Position numbers and translations under genes: made by a program. From GCA-016699835 sp964543905 (lineage in GTDB: Bacteria; Planctomycetota; Phycisphaerae; Phycisphaerales; UBA1924), in NCBI GenBank assembly GCA_964543905.1, contig CAZIZO010000015.1, forward strand, positions 12,892 through 76,891: a stretch of 64,000 nucleotides of DNA. Reading direction: 5' to 3'. The notes under the pieces were generated by a model, which saw only the letters and a program-made list of their open reading frames with translations, made no database searches and was not told the DNA's origin. Positions 27,550 to 36,016 of this stretch are shown here, piece by piece; position 1 is the stretch's first letter, and each line of letters starts with the position of its first letter.

Positions 27550-27750
27550 TCAGCACCCCGCCTCGAAACGAACCAGGAAGTACAAGAGGTCGTCGATCGT
27601 GACGCCGCCGTCGGGCGTGCCTGTGCCCGTGCCGTCGTCGAGATCGGCCCGGGTCACACCCTGCTCAAAGACGACGAGGTAGAACAGCAGGTCGTCGATC
27701 GTGACGCCGCCGTCGGGCGTGCCCGTGCCCGTGCCGTCGTCCAGGTCGGC
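27550..27750 (-). repeat. Tandem 34-residue C-terminal module, copy A
   Basis: Two direct repeats, 34 and 32 codons, each with D-L-D-D-G, then 'PDGGVTIDDLL', an aromatic-Leu pair and 'FExG', ending in the terminal Cys. A 50-base core is repeated with a single base difference at about 27590-27640 and 27690-27741, so the duplication is recent or kept uniform. Confidence 0.9.
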
Positions 27751-28770
27751 GGTGCAATGGCGATCGAGGACGAAGGCGAGGGGCTGACCAGTTCGGAGCC
27801 CCCACCCGGCAATGCGACCCTGATTCGAGATGACCGACGCGACATCGAGACGCCACGGCGAGGACGGCTCGATCGCCGAGTTCAGGTCCAGCATTTGTCC
27901 GGAACGCCACAACGTAGCCCGGAAGTCGGAGGTGCCCACAACGTCGCCGAGGTCGTTGATGTCCCATGCGAAACTGGTGGTGGTGCGGAGGGCACCAAGA
28001 TCGGCACGAGAGGTGATATTGCCGGCGGCATCGATCTGCCAGATCGTCGCATGCCACAAGCCGCTGGCGAGTTGCGACGCGCCGACGATGGCGCCGTGGG
28101 CGTTGATGGCGACGGCTTGCCCGCGAAGCCCGCCGAGGGTTCCCAGGTCGCGGGGAAGATTGTTGATCCACACGCAGGGCCGGAGGCGCTGCTGGGCGTC
28201 CATGGCGCTCCCGACGACTCGCCCGGCGTCGTCCACGTCATAGGCCATCCCCGACGAGCCGCCGAGCGTGGGGAGGAGGCGGGTGGATTCGTTCTCATTG
28301 ATGCAAGGCTGCTCGAAAACGAGGCCGCTGGAGTTGGTGACGGGCTTGGAGCCAACGATCGTGCCGGCGGCGTTGGCTCCTCGCGGGAGGAAGGCGTCGA
28401 ACTCCACGGTCGAGGTGCCGAGCACATAGAACGCCGACGCGCCCTCGGGATCGCCCAGGTTGTAGGCGGCGCCGATCCACCGCCCGAGTGCGTCGGAGGC
28501 GAAGACGACGGCCTGCGCGAACCCGGGCGGGGAGGCGAAGGTGACGGCGCTGGTCGGTGAGGTGCTCCAACGCATGCCCCGGAAGTTGGCGTGCTCGTCG
28601 ACGCTCGTGCCTCCGATGGCGCCGGCGGCGTCGATCGTCCACGCGTTGCCAAAGCCGGCGGCGGATGGGAGCGTCGTGACGGTGTAGCGGTCGATGGCGT
28701 GGACCGTGGCGACGCCCGCGATCAGCGGCAACGTCAAGAGCGCGATGGTGCTGGTGCGGATCTTGTACAT
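27550..28770 (-). CDS. Secreted HAF-repeat protein with tandem C-terminal Cys-bracketed module
   Basis: A 406-residue exported protein (signal peptide 'TIALLTLPLIAGVATVHA') built of HAF-type beta repeats ('RDLGTLGGLRGQAVAINAHG' with 'GRVVGSAMD'). The last 66 residues are two 34-residue repeats preceded by 'HC' and ending 'FEAGC'; see the repeat entry at 27550-27750. ATG 28770 is preferred to the ATG two codons earlier because AGGAGC then lies at proper distance. It starts 15 bases after the cytochrome gene, so both are probably one operon. Confidence 0.85.
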   Translation of the reverse strand: MYKIRTSTIALLTLPLIAGVATVHAIDRYTVTTLPSAAGFGNAWTIDAAGAIGGTSVDEHANFRGMRWSTSPTSAVTFASPPGFAQAVVFASDALGRWIGAAYNLGDPEGASAFYVLGTSTVEFDAFLPRGANAAGTIVGSKPVTNSSGLVFEQPCINENESTRLLPTLGGSSGMAYDVDDAGRVVGSAMDAQQRLRPCVWINNLPRDLGTLGGLRGQAVAINAHGAIVGASQLASGLWHATIWQIDAAGNITSRADLGALRTTTSFAWDINDLGDVVGTSDFRATLWRSGQMLDLNSAIEPSSPWRLDVASVISNQGRIAGWGLRTGQPLAFVLDRHCTADLDDGTGTGTPDGGVTIDDLLFYLVVFEQGVTRADLDDGTGTGTPDGGVTIDDLLYFLVRFEAGC

Positions 28771-28785
28771 GCTCATGCTCCTGGA

Positions 28786-29967
28786 TTAGTGCTCGCGCCG
28801 ATGGAAGAAGGCCTCGCTCGGCTGGACCGTGTGGCAGACCGTGCAGGTGTCGATGGGGCCCGCGTGTCCCTGCAATCGCCGGGCCTGGAGGTTGTCGGCC
28901 GGGGTGCGTGCGACCCCGACGGCGTGGGGGCTGCCGTGGCAGGTCATGCATTGCACGCCGCCATGCCCGACCGAGTTGCGGAACAGCGTGCCGGGCTGTT
29001 CATACTCGGCGCCCGGACGATGGTGGCATTGGTCGCAGCGGGGCTGATCAAGCCAGGGGCGACGGGCGGGATTGCCAACCGCTTCCATGCTGGTGTGGCA
29101 GGTGGTGCACGTGATCCCCGCCACCGCGTGGGCGTCGCGCTGGCAGTTGGTTCGCACGCCCGGATGGCAGGCGTAGCAGGAGTTCTCAAGGTTCGCCTGC
29201 GCCATGCGTGGCGCGTGCGAGAGGTGCATCGCCGAGGAGAGGGACGACACGCCCGGTTGCCCCGGTGCGCCCAGGGCGTTGTCGGCATGGCAACTCGCGC
29301 ACAGCACCGGCTGGTGGAGTTCGAGCGTCGTGTTGTGGAGTCGGTCGTGCTTGCGGAGGATGTCCGTCGCCATCGAGAGGCCCGGGGTGTTGTGGCAGAG
29401 ATTGCAACTCATCTCCCACGACACGGGAACGACCGCCTGCGTCTCGGCCACGACTTGCCCGCGCACCGTGGCCTGGACATGCGCGAGGGGGTACGGATTC
29501 TCCTTTCCCGAGTCGTCGATGGGCGTGACGGGAATGCCGACGGCCTTGTGGTCGCGTCGCAGCGGGTCATAGACCATGTTGCCTGCCATGGCGGTGCCCG
29601 TGACGCCGACGTCGGGGGCAAGATTCATGCCGAGCAGTTGCGGGGCGTAGGTCCAGAAGTTGCACTTATCGGAAGAATGGGTGTTCGTGGGAAGAACAAA
29701 CGAAACGCGGGCGTCTTGCTCGATGATCTCTGGCTCTACGCCGCGCCGGATCACCTGCGCGTGCAGGGTGTTGTACGGCGGGAGGATCATCATCTGCGAG
29801 AAGTCCTGCTGCATGCAGTGCATGCCCAGGTCGTTGTACGCAAAGATCGCGTAGTTGGGGTCCACGAGGCGCATGCCGCCCATGAGCCCCACGGCGGCGG
29901 CACCAAGAGAGGCCGCGAGCACGCCGAGTTTGAAGATCCGAGACCGCCGACGCCAGTCGAATCGCAT
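28786..29967 (-). CDS. Seven-heme periplasmic multiheme cytochrome c
   Basis: A 393-residue protein with an N-terminal membrane anchor/signal ('LGVLAASLGAAAVGLMGG') and seven CxxCH heme motifs: CNLCH, CASCH, CYACH, CTTCH, CDQCH, CMTCH and CTVCH, in the C-terminal 240 residues. The first 150 residues are heme-free and start 'DPNYAIFAYNDLGMHC'. Such cytochromes carry electrons in the periplasm; the partner is unknown. ATG 29967 has GGGAGG six bases upstream. The frame extends upstream to 30051 without a signal peptide and is rejected. Confidence 0.9.
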   Translation of the reverse strand: MRFDWRRRSRIFKLGVLAASLGAAAVGLMGGMRLVDPNYAIFAYNDLGMHCMQQDFSQMMILPPYNTLHAQVIRRGVEPEIIEQDARVSFVLPTNTHSSDKCNFWTYAPQLLGMNLAPDVGVTGTAMAGNMVYDPLRRDHKAVGIPVTPIDDSGKENPYPLAHVQATVRGQVVAETQAVVPVSWEMSCNLCHNTPGLSMATDILRKHDRLHNTTLELHQPVLCASCHADNALGAPGQPGVSSLSSAMHLSHAPRMAQANLENSCYACHPGVRTNCQRDAHAVAGITCTTCHTSMEAVGNPARRPWLDQPRCDQCHHRPGAEYEQPGTLFRNSVGHGGVQCMTCHGSPHAVGVARTPADNLQARRLQGHAGPIDTCTVCHTVQPSEAFFHRREH

Positions 29968-30112
29968 GAAGCACCTCCCGTCCCCCGATGAAGGGAAAGG
30001 AGAGTGGCCAGCCAAGAAATACACACCGCCAGCACATTTGTGCGTTCTCATGCCGATCGGGCCTGCGCGTCACGGGCTTGGACTACACGAAGTCCGTCGC
30101 TCCGGGTACGCC

Positions 30113-30313
30113 TCAGCACCCGTACTCGAAACGAGCGAGGAAGTACAAGAGGTCGTCGATGGTGACGCCGCCGTCCGGCGTGCCGGTGCCAGTGCCGTCG
30201 TCCACATCGGCGGCGCCGACGCCCTGCTCGAACGCGTGCAGGAAGTAGAGGAGGTCATCGACCGTGACGCCACCGTCCGGCGTGCCCAAGCCCGTGCCGT
30301 CGTCGAGATCGGC
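30113..30313 (-). repeat. Tandem 34-residue C-terminal module, copy B
   Basis: Two repeats at the end of the subtilase. The first is preceded by 'ATCR' and reads 'GLGTPDGGVTVDDLLYFL'; the second reads 'GTGTPDGGVTIDDLLYFL' and ends 'FEYGC'. Spacing is exactly 34 residues, as in copies A, C and D. Confidence 0.9.
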
Positions 30314-31531
30314 GCGACAGGTCGCGGTGACGGCCGCGAGGATGTCGAGTCGTCTTCCGATCTGGCCCGCGAAGGTCGGATTGAGGTGATCGATTGGTAC
30401 AGCGCTGTCGAGGAGCAGTTGGCGGGCGACCGGACCGGAGGCTGGGAAGGTCGTCCGCGCTCGAACCAGAGCCGCGGCACCGGAGACCCAGGCCGTGGCG
30501 AAACTCGTGCCATCCCCCTGCCCGAACTCGTCGTTGGGCATGGTGCTGTGGATGTCCACCCCCGGGGCGCACAACTTCACGTAGCGGTTGCGATCGCTGA
30601 AGGGCGCGAGATGATCGCTGGCATCGACCGCCGTGACCGAGAGCACCCCATCGCGAGAGGCGGGCCACACTTCCGAGCGGGCGCCGTTGTTGGGCATCCC
30701 CGCGACCACCACCACGCCCGCGTGGATGGCGTCTTCGATGGCTTCGTTCACCAGTTCGGACTCGAAGGGGCAGATCAGGCTCAGGTTGATCACGTCCGCG
30801 CCGTGGTCCATCGCGTATCGGATGCCGGCAGCCACGGAAGAGGTCGAGCCGGATCCGTCGCTGTTGAGGACCTTGACGGGGAGGATCTGGGCGTCGGGCG
30901 CGACGAGGGCGATCAGCCCCGCGACCAGCGTGCCGTGCCCGGCCTTTTCGTCCACGAGGTTGTTGCCGTTGTCATCGAGTCCATTGGGCGAGTCGCTCGT
31001 ATCGCTGTTCTGATCGATGAAGTTGAATCCATCGGCCCGAAGGCGATCGGCGAAACTCGCATGCGCCGAAACCCCGGTATCGAGGACGGCAACCACCACG
31101 CCCAGCCCGCTCGAGAACGCCCGGGCGCTCGAGAGGGCGATCTGCGACGTCGCAGGCTGATCGGCGTACTGCAAGGCCGTGGAGCCTGGGAAGAAACTCT
31201 GTGTCGTGCCCTCGGCCGTGCCGTGCACGCGATCGGGCTCCACAAACTCGAGCCGGCCGTCGTCCATGAGTTCGAGTTCCTGCTCGTCGTCGTCGAGCAA
31301 GCCGTCCGATTCGATGACGTGCCAAGGGGTCTGTGCGACCGTGGTGATGAGGGAGGCGTTGTGCGTGACGAGAACGCCGTCGATCGCTTCGCCCGGCGCG
31401 ACGCGAACGAGGAATCGGCGCGGGATGCGTGCGCCGGGGTCGCCCGTCTGCGCGGAGGCTGGAGCGCCCGTGAACGTGGCGAGCGTTGCTGCACACACGA
31501 TGCCAACCGTCACTCGTCGCCAATCTCTCAT
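30113..31531 (-). CDS. Secreted subtilisin-like serine protease with C-terminal module
   Basis: A 472-residue S8 protease: signal peptide ('VTVGIVCAATLATFTGAPASAQ'), then the catalytic triad Asp151 ('AVLDTGV'), His199 ('GHGTLVAG') and Ser343 ('GTSFATAWVSG'), with the oxyanion Asn near 281 ('AGMPNNGA'). The last 66 residues are the tandem Cys-bracketed module. Its ATG overlaps the TGA of the upstream CHAT gene (ATGA), implying translational coupling. Residues 30-120 look like a propeptide ('PRRFLVRVAPGEAIDGVL'). Confidence 0.93.
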   Translation of the reverse strand: MRDWRRVTVGIVCAATLATFTGAPASAQTGDPGARIPRRFLVRVAPGEAIDGVLVTHNASLITTVAQTPWHVIESDGLLDDDEQELELMDDGRLEFVEPDRVHGTAEGTTQSFFPGSTALQYADQPATSQIALSSARAFSSGLGVVVAVLDTGVSAHASFADRLRADGFNFIDQNSDTSDSPNGLDDNGNNLVDEKAGHGTLVAGLIALVAPDAQILPVKVLNSDGSGSTSSVAAGIRYAMDHGADVINLSLICPFESELVNEAIEDAIHAGVVVVAGMPNNGARSEVWPASRDGVLSVTAVDASDHLAPFSDRNRYVKLCAPGVDIHSTMPNDEFGQGDGTSFATAWVSGAAALVRARTTFPASGPVARQLLLDSAVPIDHLNPTFAGQIGRRLDILAAVTATCRADLDDGTGLGTPDGGVTVDDLLYFLHAFEQGVGAADVDDGTGTGTPDGGVTIDDLLYFLARFEYGC

Positions 31532-34368
31532 GGTGCACCTACAAAGACAAAGGGAGCCCAAAGCAGCGGGTTGAGGCCCGCGGATGCCTTCTTCATCACC
31601 ACGCGCCGGAGGGCCTCGGCGAGATGGAATCCATCAAGGCCCGCGAGGCAAGACGCATAACACTCCGACATCATCTCCGATGCCGAGGTGTCATTCAAGG
31701 CCCAGAGGCTCAAAAGGAGTGAGCCGGCCCCACCAGCCAGCAAACCCCGGACCAAGCCCCAGGCTTCATCGGCTGGGGATGAGAGCACACGTCCGGTATC
31801 ACACGCGCTGAGCGTCACGTGCGCTCCATCAAGGCACATCTCATGGGCATCAAAGGCGGTCAGCCAACCGTCCGCCAGGCGAACGCCGGAATCGGCCGGG
31901 TTCTTTGCGACGAATCGCCCGTGCGTGGCCATATGAATGAGTTTTTTCCCGCGGCAGGCCTCGAGGACTCGCGTGCGTGTTGCTTCCGCACCGAGCAGCA
32001 ATGTGCAGTCGGGCAGCACGCGAGCGATGGCCCGCGCCTCCTCTTCGGACTGAGGCGACATCGCGTCCGAGACACCCACCACCAACGAGGCTCCCGTCAC
32101 CTTGCTCCGCGACCGCAACCGGAGTTGCGCCAGCACGCTCGCGCTGGGAACGTGCGCGACACGGAATCTCGCGCACAACGGGATCTCTTCGTTCAACATC
32201 GCATGGAAGGGCACCGCGTGCAGCACGCCCGTCGGGACCACGACGAGCGACCCGGAGCCGAACAACCACTCCTCCACCGGATCGAGCAGCAGCACGCGAA
32301 GCCGCTCCAGGTGCATACGGACGTCGCGTCCACGGCTCTGGACGCCGGAGTGCGTAGATCGGGCGACCTCAAGGTGCAGGTCTTCCATCGCGTCGCGGAC
32401 CTCGTCGATCGAGCACACGCCGCGACACACGCTCGACCGTCCGCGCCCGTCGCAGGCGAGCACGCTCAGCATGCCGGCCTCGCCGAAGTACTCCAGCAGC
32501 GAGGTGTCCGGGCCGAGCATGGCCATGGCGCTGGCCATGTCGATCGACGAAGCCCCGGCGATCAACTGGGGGCGAGATGCGGCAATCCGGCGCTCGAGAT
32601 GATGGATTTCCCGCTCGCGTTCGACGAGTTGTCCGGTCCAGGGTTCAAGGTTTGCCGAGGCCTGAGTTGGGCCTGGCGAACGACCGATCGCGTCGAGATC
32701 ACTGTAGAGCGCGTTGAGTTCGCTCCTTATGGCTGCAAGTTGGGAGAGCATCGCGCGATCTCCCTGGGTGTCGCCTTCGCCATCTGGAGACGTCGCACGC
32801 GAGCGATCCTGCAAGAGATCGAGGAGCGCGCGCCCTTTGCCTCGCTCGACCAACGAGAAGGCTTGCGAGAGAGCGGTCGCGGCGCCACGGTCGAGCACCG
32901 CCCCGATGCACTCTTCGTACAGGTCGTGGCGATCACCGGCGAAGGCGGCGCGAAATCGATCCGCGTGCAGCATGCCTCGCGTACGCTCCGCTTGCTCGAG
33001 CGCTGACTCATAATCGTCAATGGCCTCGTCGAATCGTCCGCATGCTCTCCGACATCGCGCTCGAACACGCAACGCGTCTTCGAGGAGGGGCGGCACGCCG
33101 AGTTTCCTGGCATCGTGCACGACGGCATCCAGCGCCTCGTTGCGGCGTGTCGAGTCCTCCCGGCCATCGAGTTTCGCCAGACTCAGTCGGACGCGCAGGT
33201 GCTCCACCGGGAGGTCACGAAGGAGGGACTCGGCCCGGAGCAGGAGCGTCCTGGCGCCGTCGGCGTCTCCGCGCCGATGCCGCGCCATCGCCATGACTTT
33301 GAGCGAGCGTGCAAGCGCCATGCGATTGCCGAGCGCCTCGGCGCTCGTCGCCGCACGCGTGAGGGCCTTCTCGGCTTCGTCCCATCGCCCAAGTTCAACG
33401 AGCGCTCGCCCCAAACCGAGTTCGCCCCGGAGGACTTCCCAGGTCATCTTGTGCTCGCGGAGCACGTCGAGCGATCGTGTGTAGGTTTCGATCGCCTCCT
33501 CGCGGAGGCCGGTGGCGGCCAGCGCCTCCGCGTGCTCCACGCCCAGCCTCGCGGCATCGCCCGGTGCGTCGAGCAATCCGTACCGCTGCCGAGCGTGCTC
33601 GAAGTGTTGCAGCGCCAACTCCAGCATGCCTTGTCGAGCGAACAAGTCCGCGAGGTTTCCCTCGACGATCGCCGCCGCCCGGTCCAGTCCGGCCGCCTCG
33701 AACGAGCGCAGCGATGCACGAAACGCTCGGCCTGCCTCGTCGAATCGTCCAATATCGAGGAGCGCCTCGGCGCAGTTGCTTTCCAACTGAGCCCGAAGGA
33801 CGGGTTCGTTCGACAAGGCGCCTCGCGCTCGCCCAAATGCCTCGATCGCCCGGTGGGGCTCCCCGCGCATCCGCTCCACCGCGCCGATGTTGATCTCGGC
33901 GCGTGCCGCTTGGACGGGCTCGCCAAGAAGTTGGAACGCCTCTCGGGCACGCACACCGGCGGCGATGCCCTCGGCGTGCCGACCCAACCTGGCGAGGGAG
34001 TGCAGCGTGGCGAGTTGCACGCGCGCCGCCTCCAATGACGCGGACCCATTCCCGAGCACGGCGCTCGCCTCGCCCAGGAGCAGGAGTGCCTCTTCGAGGC
34101 GGTTCGCGTACGCGAGTGTTTGGGCCCGGATGCGTCTCGACGCCGACCGCGAGGCCGGATCGCCGGACGCATCCGCGAGCCGAATCAACTTCTCGCTCAG
34201 CACACTCGCGCGGGCGAGGTCGCCAATGACCAGACGCTCGACATGCTCGCACAGCAGTCGTAACACCTCGGAGGCGTTCTTGTGCGCTCGCACCCACGCC
34301 GATTCCCCGCCGGGCGACATGCCGTCGAGGTCGTCAATCCACCTTGCGATGGGGACATCCGAGGTCAT
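31528..34368 (-). CDS. TPR-CHAT caspase-like protease
   Basis: A 946-residue cytoplasmic protein: an N-terminal TPR array (about 60-560) followed by a CHAT domain (about 650-946), a clan CD (caspase/separase) cysteine protease. The dyad is His816 ('IHMATHGRF') and Cys856 ('LSACDTG'), both intact. No signal peptide. Its ATG overlaps the stop of the preceding gene and its stop overlaps the ATG of the secreted subtilase (ATGA in both cases), so the three form one coupled unit. Such proteases are activated by partner binding to the TPRs; the substrate is unknown. Confidence 0.9.
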   Translation of the reverse strand: MTSDVPIARWIDDLDGMSPGGESAWVRAHKNASEVLRLLCEHVERLVIGDLARASVLSEKLIRLADASGDPASRSASRRIRAQTLAYANRLEEALLLLGEASAVLGNGSASLEAARVQLATLHSLARLGRHAEGIAAGVRAREAFQLLGEPVQAARAEINIGAVERMRGEPHRAIEAFGRARGALSNEPVLRAQLESNCAEALLDIGRFDEAGRAFRASLRSFEAAGLDRAAAIVEGNLADLFARQGMLELALQHFEHARQRYGLLDAPGDAARLGVEHAEALAATGLREEAIETYTRSLDVLREHKMTWEVLRGELGLGRALVELGRWDEAEKALTRAATSAEALGNRMALARSLKVMAMARHRRGDADGARTLLLRAESLLRDLPVEHLRVRLSLAKLDGREDSTRRNEALDAVVHDARKLGVPPLLEDALRVRARCRRACGRFDEAIDDYESALEQAERTRGMLHADRFRAAFAGDRHDLYEECIGAVLDRGAATALSQAFSLVERGKGRALLDLLQDRSRATSPDGEGDTQGDRAMLSQLAAIRSELNALYSDLDAIGRSPGPTQASANLEPWTGQLVEREREIHHLERRIAASRPQLIAGASSIDMASAMAMLGPDTSLLEYFGEAGMLSVLACDGRGRSSVCRGVCSIDEVRDAMEDLHLEVARSTHSGVQSRGRDVRMHLERLRVLLLDPVEEWLFGSGSLVVVPTGVLHAVPFHAMLNEEIPLCARFRVAHVPSASVLAQLRLRSRSKVTGASLVVGVSDAMSPQSEEEARAIARVLPDCTLLLGAEATRTRVLEACRGKKLIHMATHGRFVAKNPADSGVRLADGWLTAFDAHEMCLDGAHVTLSACDTGRVLSSPADEAWGLVRGLLAGGAGSLLLSLWALNDTSASEMMSECYASCLAGLDGFHLAEALRRVVMKKASAGLNPLLWAPFVFVGAP

Positions 34369-34982
34369 CCGATACGAAGTTCCTTGATCTCCAACGCGGC
34401 GTCACCCAGCCGGACGTACACATCAAAGACGCCCCGGGCGACATCGACGCGGAACTTCCCGTCCGGTTCAACACGCGCATGCCCCGCCACGCCACGATCA
34501 CCATCCGTCCGAACGAATGCGACCTCGGTTGCCGGGCCGCGGTTCGAATCGATCACCCCTCGCACCCGCCAGCGCGGATCTCCCTCCTCGGGAGGCGAGA
34601 CCATGAGGTGCACCCGACCGGCGTCCGATGAATACTCGGCGAGACCATCATCCCCAGGTCCGCGATATCCGGGCATGCCGTCCAGCGTGGGGCTGGGGAT
34701 CCATGCCGAGACGACCTTGGTCAGTTCACGGATCCAATCGGCGCGAGCGGCGGGCCCCGACATCAAACGCTTCGCAGCCTCACGGACGTGCAAGGGGGCG
34801 CTCACCGATTGGTCGGTCCGCATCGACTCTACCGCTTCCCGAACGAGCCGCTCCAACTCCGCCACCTCCGCATCGCGTGCGAGGAGGGCGCGGGTCTTCT
34901 CGTGGTCTCTGGGATCGATCTCGCCCAAGGCCAGTCTGATCGCAAGGTCTTGTAACTCCTGCCGTTCCATTTCGTCGTCCAT
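34365..34982 (-). CDS. Unknown protein between ECF sigma factor and CHAT protease
   Basis: A 205-residue protein with no signal peptide or membrane helix. Residues 1-75 are helical and charged ('LQDLAIRLALGEIDPRDHEK', then a Glu-rich helix), placed like the cytoplasmic part of an anti-sigma factor; residues 125-205 form a beta-rich domain ('PRWRVRGVIDSNRGPATEVA'). No zinc-binding HxxxCxxC motif is present. It lies 53 bases after the sigma gene and its TGA overlaps the CHAT ATG. ATG at 34982 or the one four codons later may be used. It could be a sigma-binding regulator or CHAT substrate; this is inference. Confidence 0.75.
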   Translation of the reverse strand: MDDEMERQELQDLAIRLALGEIDPRDHEKTRALLARDAEVAELERLVREAVESMRTDQSVSAPLHVREAAKRLMSGPAARADWIRELTKVVSAWIPSPTLDGMPGYRGPGDDGLAEYSSDAGRVHLMVSPPEEGDPRWRVRGVIDSNRGPATEVAFVRTDGDRGVAGHARVEPDGKFRVDVARGVFDVYVRLGDAALEIKELRIG

Positions 34983-35035
34983 TCCTTTTCGCCCGTTCTC
35001 CCAAAGAAGGCGCTGACGAGCGTGTGAAATACACC

Positions 35036-35590
35036 TCACTCGCCTGTCGAGCGAACTCGCTTCAAAATCTCCGCGAGTTTGGTGAGGCAACGGTTCCGTG
35101 TGGGGCCGATGCTCCCCTCGGGCATGTCAAGGTCCCTGGCAAGTGTGGCGTAATCGACGGTGGTGGGGGTCAGGAACAAGGCCGTCAGCAGGCGTTCGCA
35201 TCGTCCACCCAGTTCTTGGAGCGCCCGTCGCACCGCGTGCTGCCGCTCCAAGGTTTCCAGTGCATCCATGTCGGGATTGGAGGCGAACATGCCTTCGTCG
35301 ATCGCGACGCCCTGACGCTTCTTTCGATCACGGCCCAACCGCCAGCACTCTCGATAGGTCGTGGTTAAGAGCCACCTCGCGAGGTCCGGATGATCGCCTA
35401 AACGATGGATACTCCGGTGCAGTTTGACGAAGACTTGCTGGAAGATGTCCGCGCACCCGTCATCGCCGATGCCGTACTTGCGAGGGACGGAATAGACCAA
35501 TCGCTCGTAGCGGTCCACGAGCGTGCGCCACGCGCGTTCGTCGCCCTGCGCTGCACGTCGGGTAAGTTCCTGGGTGGGCGTGGAGGTCAT
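35036..35590 (-). CDS. ECF-type RNA polymerase sigma factor
   Basis: A 184-residue sigma factor: region 2 'AWRTLVDRYERLVYSVPRKY' with 'DIFQQVFVKLHRSI' and region 4 'LFLTPTTVDYATLARDLDM' with 'PEGSIGPTRNRCLTKLAEIL'. It is unlike the sigma factor at 10298. The start is set at 'MTSTPTQELTRRAAQG'; the frame extends 26 codons upstream. It heads the row with the 34365 gene, CHAT protease and subtilase. No SD is evident. Confidence 0.9.
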   Translation of the reverse strand: MTSTPTQELTRRAAQGDERAWRTLVDRYERLVYSVPRKYGIGDDGCADIFQQVFVKLHRSIHRLGDHPDLARWLLTTTYRECWRLGRDRKKRQGVAIDEGMFASNPDMDALETLERQHAVRRALQELGGRCERLLTALFLTPTTVDYATLARDLDMPEGSIGPTRNRCLTKLAEILKRVRSTGE

Positions 35591-36016
35591 GGGTGGACGT
35601 GTTGCGGGGCTTCCTTGCCAGCGGACATGAGATTCACGAGCGCTCGCGGGCTTCCGCCTGGTTTTCACGCGGGCGGCCTCGCCGCGTCATGAGCGAGAGG
35701 GATCGTACCGCAAAGGGCGAAGCGATGTCGATCGACTCGTGGTCGTGTGCCGGCGTGATCGTGCCGAGGGGACGAGGCCCATCGTTCGAAGCATTCGGCG
35801 AGTTCTCCAAAGGTACCGGACGCTCGGCACAGGCTCGTCGATGTGCTGGGAAGGGCCCTTTGGGGCCGTGGCGATTTCTCCGGCACGACGTTGCAACTGA
35901 GACCCCGTCTCATTTGGCTGATATTCTGACTCTCTTGTCATCTTTTTGTTGAGTTGAGCGTATTTTCAGGCATGGTTCTGCCCTTTTCCTCTGGACAGGG
36001 GGTGACGGGAGCACAC
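35591..36016. other. Divergent intergenic region, sigma factor / HAF protein
   Basis: The 426 bases lie between the divergent sigma factor and HAF-repeat gene. The right half is AT-richer (35900-35975, with T-runs) and probably contains the promoter of the HAF gene. Short open frames on the minus strand (80-odd codons) have atypical composition and no start signal, so no gene is called. Confidence 0.5.

Noticed and set aside
25220..27556. A 778-codon minus-strand open frame
   Set aside because: Antisense shadow of katG, Arg/His-rich.
29855..31660. A 601-codon plus-strand open frame
   Set aside because: Antisense shadow of the subtilase; composition atypical and no start signal.
30113..35590. 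A type III-E CRISPR (Craspase) locus around the TPR-CHAT gene
   Set aside because: No gRAMP/Cas7-11, no Cas1 and no direct-repeat array was found in the window; only the TPR-CHAT and sigma factor resemble parts of it.
35665..35941. Small minus-strand genes in the sigma/HAF intergenic region
   Set aside because: Two overlapping 80-odd-codon frames in different phases, no ribosome site, no recognisable domain.
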